NCBI GenBank assembly: GCA_947473475.1
Contig: CANJBZ010000033.1
Coordinates: 1 to 43,239, forward strand
From: Alphaproteobacteria bacterium
GTDB lineage: Bacteria; Pseudomonadota; Alphaproteobacteria; Micropepsales; Micropepsaceae
Direction: 5' to 3'
DNA: 43,239 nt
Shown: in pieces, positions 18,809 through 28,621 of the stretch
Numbering within the stretch: position 1 is the first letter of the stretch
Layout of the letters: the number at the start of each line of letters is the position of its first letter
Notes under the pieces: generated by a model
Told to the model about the DNA's origin: nothing
What the model saw: the letters and a program-made list of their open reading frames with translations, nothing else
The model's database searches: none
Made by a program: the position numbers and the translations under genes

Positions 18809-19627
18809 CTAATCGGCTTCGGCGGTATCGGGCTGACGGGCGCGAGAGGGCATACAGATCGGCCGTTTGCTGTCCGCCAGCACGAAGGACACAACCTCTT
18901 CGACTTCGGCAAAGCCCTTCCAGCGCTCGCCGGCCTCGCGTGCCCGATCCATCAAGCGCCCTTTTCCGAAGAACATCGCGCGATAGGCGGCGCGGAGCGC
19001 ATGGATGCGCTCACGCGGAACACCACGCCGTTTCAGGCCGATGAGGTTCAATCCTTCCAGACGCGCATGGTCGCCCCACGCCATGCCATAGGGAATCACA
19101 TCGTCGGGCACGCCGGTGAGGCCGCCAATGAAGGCATTGCGCCCAATGCGGCTGAATTGCTGAACTGCGGAAACGCCGCCGATATTGACGCCATCGGCGA
19201 TCATGACGTGACCGCCAAGCGCAACGCTGTTCGCAAAGGTAACGCCGTTTCCGACGTGGCAATCGTGCGCGACATGGCTGTAGGCCATGAAATAACCGCG
19301 ATCGCCGACGGCGGTCAGGCCACCGCCTTTGACCGACCCGCCATTCATGGTGACGTGTTCACGAATGACGTTGTCTTCTCCGATCGCGAGCCGGGCATCC
19401 AGGCCTGCGTCGCCGCGGAATTGGGGGCCGCCTCCGAGAACGGCGTGCGGATGAACAATCGTCCGTGCACCGATGGTCGTCTGACCGGCAAGCACCACAT
19501 GAGAGAGAATACGCACGCCCTCGGCCAGAACGGAGCGGCTGCCGATAACGCAAAACGGTCCGATCTCGACGCCATCACCAAGAGTGGCGCCATCCTCGAC
19601 AATCGCCGTCGGATGAACTTTGGCCAT
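18809..19627 (-). CDS. lpxA: UDP-N-acetylglucosamine acyltransferase
   Basis: 272 residues from ATG at 19627. A TTG one codon earlier is possible. The ATG shares its A with the fabZ stop (TGATG). LpxA adds the first 3-hydroxyacyl chain of lipid A. The N-terminal two-thirds is a left-handed beta helix of hexapeptide repeats (VHPTAIVEDGATLGDGVEIG, SVALGGHVMIADGVNIGG), with the catalytic histidine in the segment MAYSHVAHDCHVGN. The C-terminal helical domain (about 195-272) binds acyl carrier protein. The tail (PSRARQPDTAEAD) is a little longer than in E. coli LpxA (262 residues). Confidence 0.95.
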   Translation of the reverse strand: MAKVHPTAIVEDGATLGDGVEIGPFCVIGSRSVLAEGVRILSHVVLAGQTTIGARTIVHPHAVLGGGPQFRGDAGLDARLAIGEDNVIREHVTMNGGSVKGGGLTAVGDRGYFMAYSHVAHDCHVGNGVTFANSVALGGHVMIADGVNIGGVSAVQQFSRIGRNAFIGGLTGVPDDVIPYGMAWGDHARLEGLNLIGLKRRGVPRERIHALRAAYRAMFFGKGRLMDRAREAGERWKGFAEVEEVVSFVLADSKRPICMPSRARQPDTAEAD

Positions 19628-20139
19628 CAACCCGCGTCACCGGACGAAACCGGCCGTCCGCCGGCCAGCGTGGTATCCGTCAGCATCGCGGAATATTCGG
19701 CCTCGGCGCACAATTCATCGCCCACATAGGCCTTGCCTCCGAAACGCCACACGGGACCGCGATGGCGCAGCACCTGCACCGGCAGACGCAGCAGCGCACC
19801 GGGATGGACCGGGCGGCGGAAGCGCGCCTTGTCGATCGTCATGAAGTAGACCATCCGCTGTTTGCCGGCGAGCCCCAGCGAATGGACGACCAGTGCGCCG
19901 GCGGTTTGGGCCATGGCTTCCACGATCAGAACGCCGGGCATGACGGCATATTGCGGAAAGTGACCGGCAAAATGCGGTTCGGTAATCGTCACGGCCTTCC
20001 AGCCGATGGCCGACTCGCCCGGCGTTACCACCGTAAGCCTGTCGATCATCAGGAACGGCGCCCGGTGCGGCAAGAGCTTCTTGATGTGCTCCACGTCGAA
20101 CTCAAGCGGCAAAGAACTTAGTTTCGTATTTTTATCCAT
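19627..20139 (-). CDS. fabZ: 3-hydroxyacyl-ACP dehydratase FabZ
   Basis: 170 residues. It dehydrates 3-hydroxyacyl-ACP in fatty acid elongation and competes with LpxA/LpxD for the same acyl-ACP pool, which explains its place in the lipid A operon. The hot-dog fold signature is intact: [37 protein letters not shown] (catalytic histidine in GHFP and glutamate in VEAMAQ), then [18 protein letters not shown]. It is a little longer than E. coli FabZ (151) through a C-terminal extension from about residue 155. It overlaps the lpxD stop by eight bases. Confidence 0.95.
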   Translation of the reverse strand: MDKNTKLSSLPLEFDVEHIKKLLPHRAPFLMIDRLTVVTPGESAIGWKAVTITEPHFAGHFPQYAVMPGVLIVEAMAQTAGALVVHSLGLAGKQRMVYFMTIDKARFRRPVHPGALLRLPVQVLRHRGPVWRFGGKAYVGDELCAEAEYSAMLTDTTLAGGRPVSSGDAG

Positions 20140-21163
20140 CGCTCGATCGTCCGCTCTTTTTCGCCAACCCGGCGAGGAGAGCGTTCTGCCTGTGCCATTC
20201 CCTTACCGGACGCGCCGGTATGCCGCCGTAGTCCCGCCCGCCTTCAAGATCGTGAGCCGCTCCGGCAAGACCGGCGAAACGCGCCCGATCTCCGACCGTC
20301 ACGTGATCGGCGATGCCCGTCATGCCGCCGACAATCACAAAATCGCCCAACACAGCACTCCCGGAGAGGCCGGACTGACCGGCCATTATGCAGTGACGTC
20401 CGATTCGTGAGTTGTGCCCGATCTGCACCAGATTATCAATTTTCGTTCCCTCGCCGATGACGGTGTCACCGAGGGCGCCACGATCCACGGTTGCGTTGGC
20501 TCCAATCTCCACGTGATCCTGGATGATGACACGGCCAAGCTGGGGAATTTTTTGATGCCCGTCGGCAGCCGATGAGAAACCAAACCCGGAACCGCCAATC
20601 CTGGCGCCGGCTTGGATGAGCACGTCGTCGCCCACATGCGCGAAGGCAATCGTCGCATGCGGCCCGATCTGCGCACGCCGCCCGATGGTAACGCCGCGCC
20701 CAATAATGGCGTACGCTCCTATGCGAACCTCATCGCCGATCTCCGCGGCGGGGCCGACAATCACGCCCGGCCCAAGCACAACACCTTGTCCCAGACGCGC
20801 GCTTGGATGCACAGCGCGGTCTTGCTCCCGAATATCACCCTCGTGCTCGGGGTAAAACCGGCGGGCGATGGCGGAAAAGCTGCGAACGATGGCTGCGGAA
20901 GGAAGAAGCACCGAGGCTTTGGGCGCAACGGGGTAGGATTGCTGTCCGGTCAAACACCATCCGGCCTTGGTGGCGAGAAATTCTGCCTTCGCGCGGCTGC
21001 TCTCAAAAAAGCTTAGGTGAGGCGGCCCCGCCTGCGCCAATCCCGCGACGTCATAGACAAGTGCGCCGCTATCGGCGCCAGCGGGCGGCACGATGCCGGC
21101 GGTTACGCAAATTTCGGATAGGCGGATAGGTCCGCGATTGTCGTAAAATCGCGGATCCGCCAT
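20132..21163 (-). CDS. lpxD: UDP-3-O-acylglucosamine N-acyltransferase
   Basis: 343 residues, normal length. It adds the second, N-linked hydroxyacyl chain to UDP-3-O-acylglucosamine. The N-terminal uridine-binding domain covers about 1-110 ([19 protein letters not shown]), then comes a hexapeptide left-handed helix ([20 protein letters not shown] onward). [24 protein letters not shown] and [15 protein letters not shown] contain the conserved catalytic histidine. The C-terminal helix ends [19 protein letters not shown] stands before the ATG. It is expressed with ompH upstream (37-base gap) and fabZ downstream. Confidence 0.95.
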   Translation of the reverse strand: MADPRFYDNRGPIRLSEICVTAGIVPPAGADSGALVYDVAGLAQAGPPHLSFFESSRAKAEFLATKAGWCLTGQQSYPVAPKASVLLPSAAIVRSFSAIARRFYPEHEGDIREQDRAVHPSARLGQGVVLGPGVIVGPAAEIGDEVRIGAYAIIGRGVTIGRRAQIGPHATIAFAHVGDDVLIQAGARIGGSGFGFSSAADGHQKIPQLGRVIIQDHVEIGANATVDRGALGDTVIGEGTKIDNLVQIGHNSRIGRHCIMAGQSGLSGSAVLGDFVIVGGMTGIADHVTVGDRARFAGLAGAAHDLEGGRDYGGIPARPVREWHRQNALLAGLAKKSGRSSDG

Positions 21164-21200
21164 CCGGTTCTCCCTTACCTTGCGCGCGACGGATGCGCGC

Positions 21201-21971
21201 TTATCTCCGGGCCACCGGCGCTGCGGGCGGCGTGATGGATGGGGTCGTGGTAGGACGCGGCGCCGCTGCTGCTGTGGCGACGGGCGTCAAATCCACTTTC
21301 ACATGCGGAAGCGCTTTGTCGAGCCGCTGCACCGCGACTGGCGTCACATCGACATCCGCGGCGGAAAGAATCACGGCGGAGCGATCGAGCACCATATTGG
21401 CGCTGCGTTCGATCATGATGGCTTTCAGAATCGGTTCCAGGGCGACTTCGACCTGACGCGCCGCCTTGTTAAAGCCTGCTTGGATTTCCTGCTGGCGTGC
21501 CTGGACGCGTCCCTGAAACGCCTGCTGCTTGTTGGTGAATTCCTTTTCCTTCTGATCGCGGACATCCGGCGCCAGAATGGCAAGTTGCTGCTGGAGTTGA
21601 CCTGCCTCGGTTGCGAGCGCCTGTTCCTGTGTCTTGAAGTCCGTTTCTGCGGCCTTCGAAAGCGTCTGCACCTGGGCCAACATATCCTGCCCGGCGGAAG
21701 ACCGCTGCAAGATGAAATTCCGGTCGATAACGATGATCCGGGGAACGCCACCAGGCCCCGCGGCCACGCCCGGCGCAACCGCCGCAGCTGGGGCGGCGGG
21801 AGCCACGGCAACCGTACCGGCTGCCGGCGGCCTTGCAACCACGATATTCGAAGCAGCGGGCGCCGGCGCGGCAAACGCGCTCTGCGTGCCCCGCTCCGAA
21901 CCGTTGACGACAAGCATGAGTGAAAATGCAGTCAGCGCAGCGGCCGCGCGCAATTTATTTGTCTTGCTCAT
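21201..21971 (-). CDS. OmpH/Skp-family periplasmic chaperone with Ala/Pro-rich extensions
   Basis: 256 residues from ATG at 21971, preceded by GGGAGG. The earlier in-frame start lacks this and precedes the signal peptide ([18 protein letters not shown]). The OmpH domain is about 85-215: [20 protein letters not shown], then a long charged helical stretch ([36 protein letters not shown]) expected to form the Skp coiled-coil arms, and [21 protein letters not shown]. Such proteins hold unfolded outer-membrane proteins on the way to BamA, encoded just upstream. Unlike E. coli Skp (161 residues), there is an alanine/proline-rich linker of about 45 residues before the domain and an A/P/T-rich tail after it. 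Confidence 0.87.
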   Translation of the reverse strand: MSKTNKLRAAAALTAFSLMLVVNGSERGTQSAFAAPAPAASNIVVARPPAAGTVAVAPAAPAAAVAPGVAAGPGGVPRIIVIDRNFILQRSSAGQDMLAQVQTLSKAAETDFKTQEQALATEAGQLQQQLAILAPDVRDQKEKEFTNKQQAFQGRVQARQQEIQAGFNKAARQVEVALEPILKAIMIERSANMVLDRSAVILSAADVDVTPVAVQRLDKALPHVKVDLTPVATAAAAPRPTTTPSITPPAAPVARR

Positions 21972-21993
21972 ATTCCCTCCCGGGTCTCTCGCA

Positions 21994-24432
21994 TCAGAAG
22001 CTCGTACCCGCACTTAGGCGGATGGCTTGGGGTTTGTCGTAACTCTCTTTTAGGATTGGATATCCGACGTCGATTTCGACGGGTCCAAACGGCGATCTCC
22101 AGTTGATCGCAATACCGGCTGAAGCCCGCAGCGCCAAATCATCTTTGCAAGCGGTCGCTATACTACAGCCGGAAATCGACGACTGCAGATTCTTGCTGCG
22201 CACCAAGCCCAACGTACCGAAGTCGCTGAAGGCGGCGAGCTTAATCCCATAATCGGCCGGGAAAATGTCCGGCAGACGAACCTGATATGTGCCGATCAGA
22301 TAAAGCTGTCCACCAACGGCCGCATCGCGGAAGGTATCGCGCGGACCGATACCGGCAATTTCAAAGCCACGGAATGAAGGGCCGCCTTTGAAGAAACGCT
22401 CGTTGATCGGGACGTTGTTGTTGGGATTATCCGATCCGCCATAGCCGCTGATGTAGCCGCCATTGAACGAGATTTCGCCGGTCAACCCAAAGAAGAATGG
22501 ATGGAAATATTCGACGCCCGCGACGGAGCGCAAATATTTCAAATCGCCGCCAAGACCCGACAAATCCTGACTGACGGCAAAATTCCATCCCTTGGTCGGC
22601 AGCATGGGATCGTCGCGCGTGTCATAGGTGTAGGTGTAGCCGATCGACGATGCCGAATAGGGCGCATAACCAACCGATGAAATGGTCGATATCTGCGTAT
22701 AGGCGTAATTGTAGTGCGGTGAGATGCGTCCGAATTCCGACACCGGGAAGCCGAATTGCAGGCCGGTTGCCGTGACGTCGGAAATGTAGCCTATCTGGTC
22801 TGTAAAGTCGGTGATGACCTTGTAGACCAGAAAGCCTGCGGCCAGCTGACGACCCAGGAAATAGGGTTCCGTAAAGCGGAAATCGTAATCCTTCTGGTAC
22901 GTGCCGATAGACACGCTGGCGCGCAGGAATTGGCCGCGGCCGAAGAGATTGCGTTCCGTGTAGCTGAAATCCAGCAGCAATCCCTGTTGCGAAGAGTAAC
23001 CCGCGCCGAGCGCAAGTTCGCCCGTGGGCTGCTCGGTGACGGTCACGGTCAGCACCGTACGATCGGGCGCCGAACCTGGGTCTTCCTGAATCGTGACGTC
23101 GCGGAAGAACCCCAGCGCGCGGATACGGGTGCGCGAGCGGTCGGCCAGAACCCGGTTGAATGCATCGCCTTCGCTGAGCCGGAACTCGCGGCGGATGACT
23201 TCGTCGCGTGTGCGCGTGTTGCCGACGATATTAATGCGGTCGATATAGACGCGCGGCGCGTCATCGATTTCGAAGAACAAATCGATGGTCTTCGTTTCGG
23301 GATTGCGCTGAACCCGCGGACGAATGTCGACGAAGACAAATCCGCGCGTGCCTGCCGCGAATGTCAGCGCTTCGACAGTCTTGTCGATCTGCGTTGCATC
23401 ATACACATCGCCTTCATTGGTCAGCACCAAAGGCTTCAGATCGTCCGGATTGAGATCGTGAATGCGCGAATTGATCTGGATTTTTCCGAAGTGATAAAGC
23501 TCGCCTTCGTCGACCGTGAAGGTGACGTAGAAATTCCGCCGGTCGGGCGCGAGTTCCGCCACCCCCGAAATGACACGGAAATCGGCATAGCCGCGCGCCA
23601 GATAAAAGCGCCGCAATTGCTCGCGGTCGAATGTCAGACGGTCGGGATCGTAGTTGTCGTTTGTGGTGAGAAATTTCCACCACGCGCTGGTGGTGGTCGC
23701 GATCTGCTCGCGCAGATCCGTATCGCCGAAGATTCGGTTGCCGATGAAATTGACGGCGGCGACGCCTGTCGTCGGACCTTCGTTGATTTCGAAAACAAGA
23801 TCGACGCGGTTTTGCGGACGCTGGATAATTTTCGGCTCTACAGTCGCGGCAAACCGGCCGGAGCGGCGATAGAGTTCGATGATGCGCTGGACGTCGGCTT
23901 GCACACGGGCGCGGGTAAACACCATACGCGGGCGCACCTGTACTTCCTTGTTCAGGTCCGTATCCGACAGGTTTCCGTTACCCTCATACACCACCTGGTT
24001 GAGGATGGGATTTTCGACGACACGCACCGTCAGCGTCGATCCGTCGAAATCCATGCGCACGTCGGAGAAAAGCCCGGTGTCGAACAGCACCTTCAGCGAG
24101 CGGTCGGCTACGGCGGGATCGTAGGCCTGCCCCTGACGCAGCAGCATGTAAGACAGCACGCTATCGGGTTCGATGCGCTGCGTGCCTTCCACGGCGATTC
24201 GCTGGACAGTGCCCTGCCCCGGCGGCGCAGGCATCGGTGTGGTCACGGGCGCAGCCTGGTCGAGCGTCATCGCCGGACCGGGCGGTAATGGCGCCTGGAC
24301 AGGCGCCTGCGCCGGCGCAGGCATTTGCGCCAATGCGGCCTGGGGCGCCAGCGCGGCCACCGAGCACGACGTCATCAAGACGAACGCAACAGACCGGGCA
24401 CGCCGGGCGAAAGGGTGGCCAGTTAAGGTCAT
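21994..24432 (-). CDS. bamA: Outer-membrane protein assembly factor BamA
   Basis: 812 residues. The signal peptide covers about 1-35, and a Pro/Ala-rich spacer (about 35-75) follows. Five POTRA domains (VQRIAVEGTQRIEPDSVLSY first, RVYIDRINIVGNTRTRDEVI last) reach to about residue 430. The 16-stranded Omp85 barrel follows and ends in phenylalanine (SAGTSF). The barrel loop motif usually read as VRGF is SFRGFE here. BamA folds and inserts outer-membrane barrels. The two cysteines in CSIATAC near residue 750 could form a disulfide in an extracellular loop. AAAGGCGAG precedes the ATG. rseP is 52 bases upstream and ompH 22 bases downstream. Confidence 0.96.
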   Translation of the reverse strand: MTLTGHPFARRARSVAFVLMTSCSVAALAPQAALAQMPAPAQAPVQAPLPPGPAMTLDQAAPVTTPMPAPPGQGTVQRIAVEGTQRIEPDSVLSYMLLRQGQAYDPAVADRSLKVLFDTGLFSDVRMDFDGSTLTVRVVENPILNQVVYEGNGNLSDTDLNKEVQVRPRMVFTRARVQADVQRIIELYRRSGRFAATVEPKIIQRPQNRVDLVFEINEGPTTGVAAVNFIGNRIFGDTDLREQIATTTSAWWKFLTTNDNYDPDRLTFDREQLRRFYLARGYADFRVISGVAELAPDRRNFYVTFTVDEGELYHFGKIQINSRIHDLNPDDLKPLVLTNEGDVYDATQIDKTVEALTFAAGTRGFVFVDIRPRVQRNPETKTIDLFFEIDDAPRVYIDRINIVGNTRTRDEVIRREFRLSEGDAFNRVLADRSRTRIRALGFFRDVTIQEDPGSAPDRTVLTVTVTEQPTGELALGAGYSSQQGLLLDFSYTERNLFGRGQFLRASVSIGTYQKDYDFRFTEPYFLGRQLAAGFLVYKVITDFTDQIGYISDVTATGLQFGFPVSEFGRISPHYNYAYTQISTISSVGYAPYSASSIGYTYTYDTRDDPMLPTKGWNFAVSQDLSGLGGDLKYLRSVAGVEYFHPFFFGLTGEISFNGGYISGYGGSDNPNNNVPINERFFKGGPSFRGFEIAGIGPRDTFRDAAVGGQLYLIGTYQVRLPDIFPADYGIKLAAFSDFGTLGLVRSKNLQSSISGCSIATACKDDLALRASAGIAINWRSPFGPVEIDVGYPILKESYDKPQAIRLSAGTSF

Positions 24433-24484
24433 CGACTCGCCTTTGATTTTCGTGGCTCCGCTTTTAGCGGGGCGGGAATGCGAT

Positions 24485-25606
24485 TCAAAAGAGGTTTAGG
24501 CGGACGAGGTCGTTAAATGTCGCAAGCAACATGAGGCATAGCACAAACGCTAACCCCAGCCTGAAACCGACCTCCTGCGCGCGTTCCCCTAGCGGCCTTC
24601 CTAAGACCGCTTCGCATGCATAGTACAGAAGGTGCCCGCCGTCGAGCACCGGAATGGGCAAAAGATTCACCAGACCAATGCTTACGGACATCAGCCCCGC
24701 AAGCCCGATCAGCGCGCCGAAACCGATACGGGCAGCCTGATCGGAAACCGCTCCGATGCCCAAAATGCCGTGCAACTGATCGGGGCTCTCGCGGCCCGTC
24801 AGCATTCCTCCGAAATAGGAGCCGGTCTGCGCGACAATGAACCACGTCTGCTCCGCACCACCCTTGACGGCTTCGGCGAACCCGACCGGAACGGTTGCGT
24901 CCCGAATTCCAAGGCGGCCGATAATGCGTTTTGCGCCCGAACCATCAGTAACTTCGGTAGCCATCGGCACGATGGAAAGCGTCATGTCGCGGCCGCCGCG
25001 ATTGATCACAATGCTTAGAGGCTTGCCCGCATTCCCGCCGACGATACGCTGCAGGTCGGCGAAAACATGGATGGTTTCTCCGCCCACGGATTTAATCTTG
25101 TCGCCGGCGGTCAGGCCCGCGGCTTCCGCCGCAGAACCCATTGTGACCGCCTCGACAATCGGCGGCTCGGCAGGCTTACCGACAGTCAGATTAACACCGG
25201 CAAAAATCACGATGGCCAAAATGAAATTTGCGACAGGTCCGGCCGCCGCAACCGCCGCGCGCTGATACAGAGGCTTGAAGTGCAACATGCCCTTTCGGGC
25301 CGCATCCGATCCTGCATCCGCCATCGTCTGGCGATCCGGACGGCTTGAAGCATCGGCATCACCGAGAAATTTGACATAGCCGCCAAGAGGTATCCAGGAA
25401 AGCTTCCAGCGTGTTCCCCGGCGGTCGGTGAACCCGACGACTTCGCGCCCGAAGCCGATGGAGAAAGTTTCCACCGCCACGCCGCACCAGCGCGCGACGA
25501 GAAAGTGACCCAGCTCGTGCACGAACACGACCAGCGTGATCACAAACAGAAACGCAGGCAGACCCACACCCATCCACGAAAAGAAATCGGCAGCGACGGC
25601 TGGCAT
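24485..25606 (-). CDS. rseP: Site-2 membrane metalloprotease RseP
   Basis: 373 residues, the single-PDZ length usual in alphaproteobacteria. It cleaves anti-sigma factors or signal-peptide remnants inside the inner membrane. The zinc motif HELGH is at 30-34 in the first transmembrane helix. The second ligand region NLLPIPVLDGGHLLYY is near residue 310. A PDZ domain lies between (about 120-205; AAEAAGLTAGDKIKSVGGET). GAGGAG precedes the ATG by about twelve bases. It is next to dxr, cdsA and bamA as in many Gram-negative genomes, which ties envelope stress response to outer-membrane assembly. Confidence 0.95.
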   Translation of the reverse strand: MPAVAADFFSWMGVGLPAFLFVITLVVFVHELGHFLVARWCGVAVETFSIGFGREVVGFTDRRGTRWKLSWIPLGGYVKFLGDADASSRPDRQTMADAGSDAARKGMLHFKPLYQRAAVAAAGPVANFILAIVIFAGVNLTVGKPAEPPIVEAVTMGSAAEAAGLTAGDKIKSVGGETIHVFADLQRIVGGNAGKPLSIVINRGGRDMTLSIVPMATEVTDGSGAKRIIGRLGIRDATVPVGFAEAVKGGAEQTWFIVAQTGSYFGGMLTGRESPDQLHGILGIGAVSDQAARIGFGALIGLAGLMSVSIGLVNLLPIPVLDGGHLLYYACEAVLGRPLGERAQEVGFRLGLAFVLCLMLLATFNDLVRLNLF

Positions 25607-25642
25607 GCTTATTCGAACTCCTCAGTCAGACGCGTGGCGGGT

Positions 25643-26881
25643 TCATGCGGCTGCCACTCCGCACATTTCGCGGGCCCTCGCGCGCGCGGCGCCATCAAGG
25701 GCCAGAACATCGTCCAGACTGCTCGGGGCCGGACCGTTCATCTCCGAAGCGAGCCCGCTCAGCGTCCGCTCCACGGTCCGCGCAATCCCGAGAAAGCCGA
25801 TCCGGCGTCCCAGAAACTGCTCCACGGCAACCTCATTCGCCGCATTCAGAATGGTAGGAGCCGCGCCCCCCATCTGCAAGCAAACTCTCGCAAGTTGAAG
25901 ACAAGGAAAGCGTGACAAATCAGGCTTTTCGAAGGTCATCTGGGTAAATTCTGTGAAATCCAGCCGGCGCGAAGGCGAGGCGACGCGGCGGGGCCAACCC
26001 AGAGCGTGGGCGATGGGCGTGCGCATGTCGGGCGCCGAAAGATGCGCCAGCACCGAGCCGTCCGCATAGGCCACCAGGCAATGGATCACCGACTGCGCGT
26101 GAATCACGACGTCCAGCTTTTCCGGCGGAAGACCGAAAAGAATATGCGCCTCTATCAGCTCCAAGCCCTTGTTCATCAAGCTTGCACTGTCGACGGAAAT
26201 CTTGGCGCCCATGGACCAATTGGGATGGCTGACGGCCTGCTCGGGCGTTGCCGTTGCCATGCGATCAAGTGTCCATGTGCGGAACGGGCCGCCGGATGCC
26301 GTCAGCGTGACCTTTTCAATTGCATGCGCCTGCGCGAAGTCCAGCAGTTGGAAGGCTGCATTGTGCTCGGAATCCACGGGCAAAAGGACACCGCGCGAAT
26401 CTTGCGCTGCCCGGCGAAACACCTCGCCGGCCGCGACGATGCATTCCTTGTTGGCAATCGCCACGATGGCGCCGCGTTGGACGGCGGCCAGTGTTGGAGC
26501 GAGCCCGGCAGCGCCCACGATTGCAGCCATAACCATCTCAGAGGGCTCGCGTCCCGCATCCAAAATGGCTTCCGCTCCCGCTGCGACACGGATGCCTGTA
26601 CCCGCCAGGGCTGCGGTCAGGGCCGCCTTCAGGCTGCGATCGCCGATCACCGCCAGCGCCGGGCGCAATTCCAAGGCTTGCGCCGCAAGCAGTTCGACAT
26701 TGCGTTGCGCTGTCAAAGCCTGGAGCGGATATGACTCCGGCCCGTAGTGACCGCGTGCGAAACGGACGACGTCAAGCGTGGCCGTTCCGACCGAGCCGGT
26801 GCTGCCGAGCACGGTGAGTCGCCGCCCCAACACGGGTGCTAAATCAAGATCATGGAACGGCTGCACCAAAGGCTCGGTCAT
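25643..26881 (-). CDS. dxr: 1-deoxy-D-xylulose-5-phosphate reductoisomerase
   Basis: 412 residues, slightly longer than E. coli Dxr (398). It makes 2-C-methylerythritol 4-phosphate, the committed step of the MEP isoprenoid route that feeds UppS nearby. The NADPH loop is VLGSTGSVGTATLDVV (about 24-39). The active-site pieces are IANKECIVAAGE, LPVDSEHNAAFQ (metal-binding D and E), TASGGPFR and LNAANEVAVEQFL. The start overlaps the cdsA stop (ATGA). Confidence 0.96.
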   Translation of the reverse strand: MTEPLVQPFHDLDLAPVLGRRLTVLGSTGSVGTATLDVVRFARGHYGPESYPLQALTAQRNVELLAAQALELRPALAVIGDRSLKAALTAALAGTGIRVAAGAEAILDAGREPSEMVMAAIVGAAGLAPTLAAVQRGAIVAIANKECIVAAGEVFRRAAQDSRGVLLPVDSEHNAAFQLLDFAQAHAIEKVTLTASGGPFRTWTLDRMATATPEQAVSHPNWSMGAKISVDSASLMNKGLELIEAHILFGLPPEKLDVVIHAQSVIHCLVAYADGSVLAHLSAPDMRTPIAHALGWPRRVASPSRRLDFTEFTQMTFEKPDLSRFPCLQLARVCLQMGGAAPTILNAANEVAVEQFLGRRIGFLGIARTVERTLSGLASEMNGPAPSSLDDVLALDGAARARAREMCGVAAA

Positions 26882-27720
26882 GAGCTCACGACGAACGGAT
26901 TCAGTTGCGAGAAGAACATCAAACCTGTGCAGGCGGGCGCCGCAAAGAGAACGCTGTCAATCCGATCGAGCATCCCACCATGACCCGGAATCAAGCTGCC
27001 GGTGTTCTTGGCGCGGAATTGCCGCTTCACCCAAGACTCAAAGAGATCGCCGCAATGGCTTGCAAGAGCGAGAATAAGTCCCAATACAATGGCCCGCATG
27101 AGGCTTCCGCCGACGATGCCAGCGTAAATCGCCTCGGCAACCGCCGCCGCAATCGCACCGCCGAGAAAGCCGGCCCATGTTTTATTGGGCGAAAGAATCG
27201 GCGCCAATTTCGGTCCGCCGATCAGCCGGCCAACGAACAGCGCCCCCGTATCCGTGGTCCAGACCGCCACGAACAGACCGCCCACAATGGCCGCGCCGCG
27301 CGGTGCATCCCGGAGCAGCACAAGCGCGAGCACCGGTAAGCCGATGTAGACGGCGCCAAAGGCATGCCAGGGGATTGGCCAACGCTTTGCGTCCGCGCGA
27401 AGGGCTGAAAGCAACGCTGCGCCTCCCGCGCCCAGCAGAATGGCGGCGACTGCTATTCCGGGTGACGCGCCAAGACGGATAAGCGACACGGCGGCGATCA
27501 CCGCGACACCCGTGGCCAGCATCTCACGGGCGAGTCTTCCGCCATTAATAAGCCGGTGCCATTCCCGCAAAGCGGCGACCGCAAAAATAGCGGCAAACGC
27601 AGCGAACAAAATACCGCCGGCAGCGAGGGCCGCCACCGCTGCGGCTGCCAGCACAACGCCCGATGCCGTCCGCGCCGGTAATTCGAACCGGGCCGGCATG
27701 GAGGGTTGAGAGTCTGTCAC
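26878..27720 (-). CDS. cdsA: Phosphatidate cytidylyltransferase
   Basis: 280 residues, starting with GTG at 27720. An ATG at 27699 has no Shine-Dalgarno and is less likely. CdsA makes CDP-diacylglycerol for phospholipid synthesis in the inner membrane. About seven hydrophobic helices are seen. The family signature is at about 229-254: ESWVKRQFRAKNTGSLIPGH, then GGMLDRID. In the consensus K-D-x-G, the aspartate is replaced by N239 (AAC codon, read clearly). The rest of the signature is intact, so activity is likely but this position deserves notice. The gene lies between uppS (18 bases upstream) and dxr (overlap). Confidence 0.93.
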   Translation of the reverse strand: MTDSQPSMPARFELPARTASGVVLAAAAVAALAAGGILFAAFAAIFAVAALREWHRLINGGRLAREMLATGVAVIAAVSLIRLGASPGIAVAAILLGAGGAALLSALRADAKRWPIPWHAFGAVYIGLPVLALVLLRDAPRGAAIVGGLFVAVWTTDTGALFVGRLIGGPKLAPILSPNKTWAGFLGGAIAAAVAEAIYAGIVGGSLMRAIVLGLILALASHCGDLFESWVKRQFRAKNTGSLIPGHGGMLDRIDSVLFAAPACTGLMFFSQLNPFVVSS

Positions 27721-27738
27721 GTGGGGAATTCCGGCGTT

Positions 27739-28542
27739 TCAATCAGACCCGAAAACTTCGGAGGCAAGCGTGCGCAAAGCGGTCTCGGCCAGGGATGTCC
27801 GTCCTTGAGGCTTCTCCGCGGAAACACCGCCGAAGCGGCGCTCACGCCCCGCATATTCGGCAAGCGCGGCCTCCAAATCTGCTTCCCCGAAGTCCGGCCA
27901 TAGTTTGTCCGTGAAGACAAATTCGGCATAGGCGGCCTGCCAGAGAAGGAAGTTGGAAAGCCTGCGCTCTCCGCCGCTTCGTATCACCAGATCCGCGTCC
28001 GGAATGCCGGCGCTCTGCAAGCTGCCGCCCACCATTTCCGGCGTGATGCTCTCGGGATCAAGCTGGCCCGCCGCAGCTTTACGGGCGAGCGCGCGCATAC
28101 CCTCCGCCAGTTCTTCACGGGAGCCGTAATTGAAGGCGAAGGCCAAATTCAGCGCGGTGTTGTTCGCCGTCAGCGTTTCGGCATGTTCGATCAACTCGGC
28201 GATGTCGGGGGCGATACCCGAACGGGCCCCGATGAACCGCACACGGACATTATGCCCATGCAGCTTCTGCACGTCTGCGCGGCAATAGCGCCGGAACAAC
28301 CCCATTAAATGGCGCACTTCGGATTCCGGCCGCCGCCAATTCTCGGTGGAAAAGGTATAGAGCGTCAGATATTGCACGCCAAGTTCGCGCGCGGCCCGCA
28401 CCACTTTTCGGACCGCCGATATCCCTTTGACATGCCCAGCCTCGCGGGGCAGCAACCGGTTCTTCGCCCAGCGGCCATTGCCATCCATGATGATGGCGAC
28501 ATGCTTTGGCAGCCGCCCCTTGGGGGGCGTTTCAGGCGACAT
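27739..28542 (-). CDS. uppS: Undecaprenyl diphosphate synthase
   Basis: 267 residues from ATG at 28542 (GGAAACT before it). Longer in-frame versions would run into the end of frr. It makes the C55 lipid carrier for peptidoglycan and O-antigen. The cis-prenyltransferase motifs are complete: HVAIIMDGNGRWAKNR (catalytic aspartate), AGHVKGISAVRKVVRAA, LTLYTFSTENWRRP, and ADLVIRSGGERRLSNFLLWQ with YAEFVFTDKLWPDF. The tail after residue 235 is an extra 25-30 residues beyond the E. coli length (253). Confidence 0.95.
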   Translation of the reverse strand: MSPETPPKGRLPKHVAIIMDGNGRWAKNRLLPREAGHVKGISAVRKVVRAARELGVQYLTLYTFSTENWRRPESEVRHLMGLFRRYCRADVQKLHGHNVRVRFIGARSGIAPDIAELIEHAETLTANNTALNLAFAFNYGSREELAEGMRALARKAAAGQLDPESITPEMVGGSLQSAGIPDADLVIRSGGERRLSNFLLWQAAYAEFVFTDKLWPDFGEADLEAALAEYAGRERRFGGVSAEKPQGRTSLAETALRTLASEVFGSD

Positions 28543-28621
28543 AGTTTCCAGCACCGGTTTGGTCAAACGCAGCCCTTTCTTAGACGTCCTCGAGAATGCC
28601 CCGCACCGAAAAAACATTGCC

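Noticed and set aside
22756-24288. 510-codon open frame antisense to bamA
   Set aside because: The composition is typical of antisense frames, there is no domain or ribosome site, and bamA on the other strand is certain.
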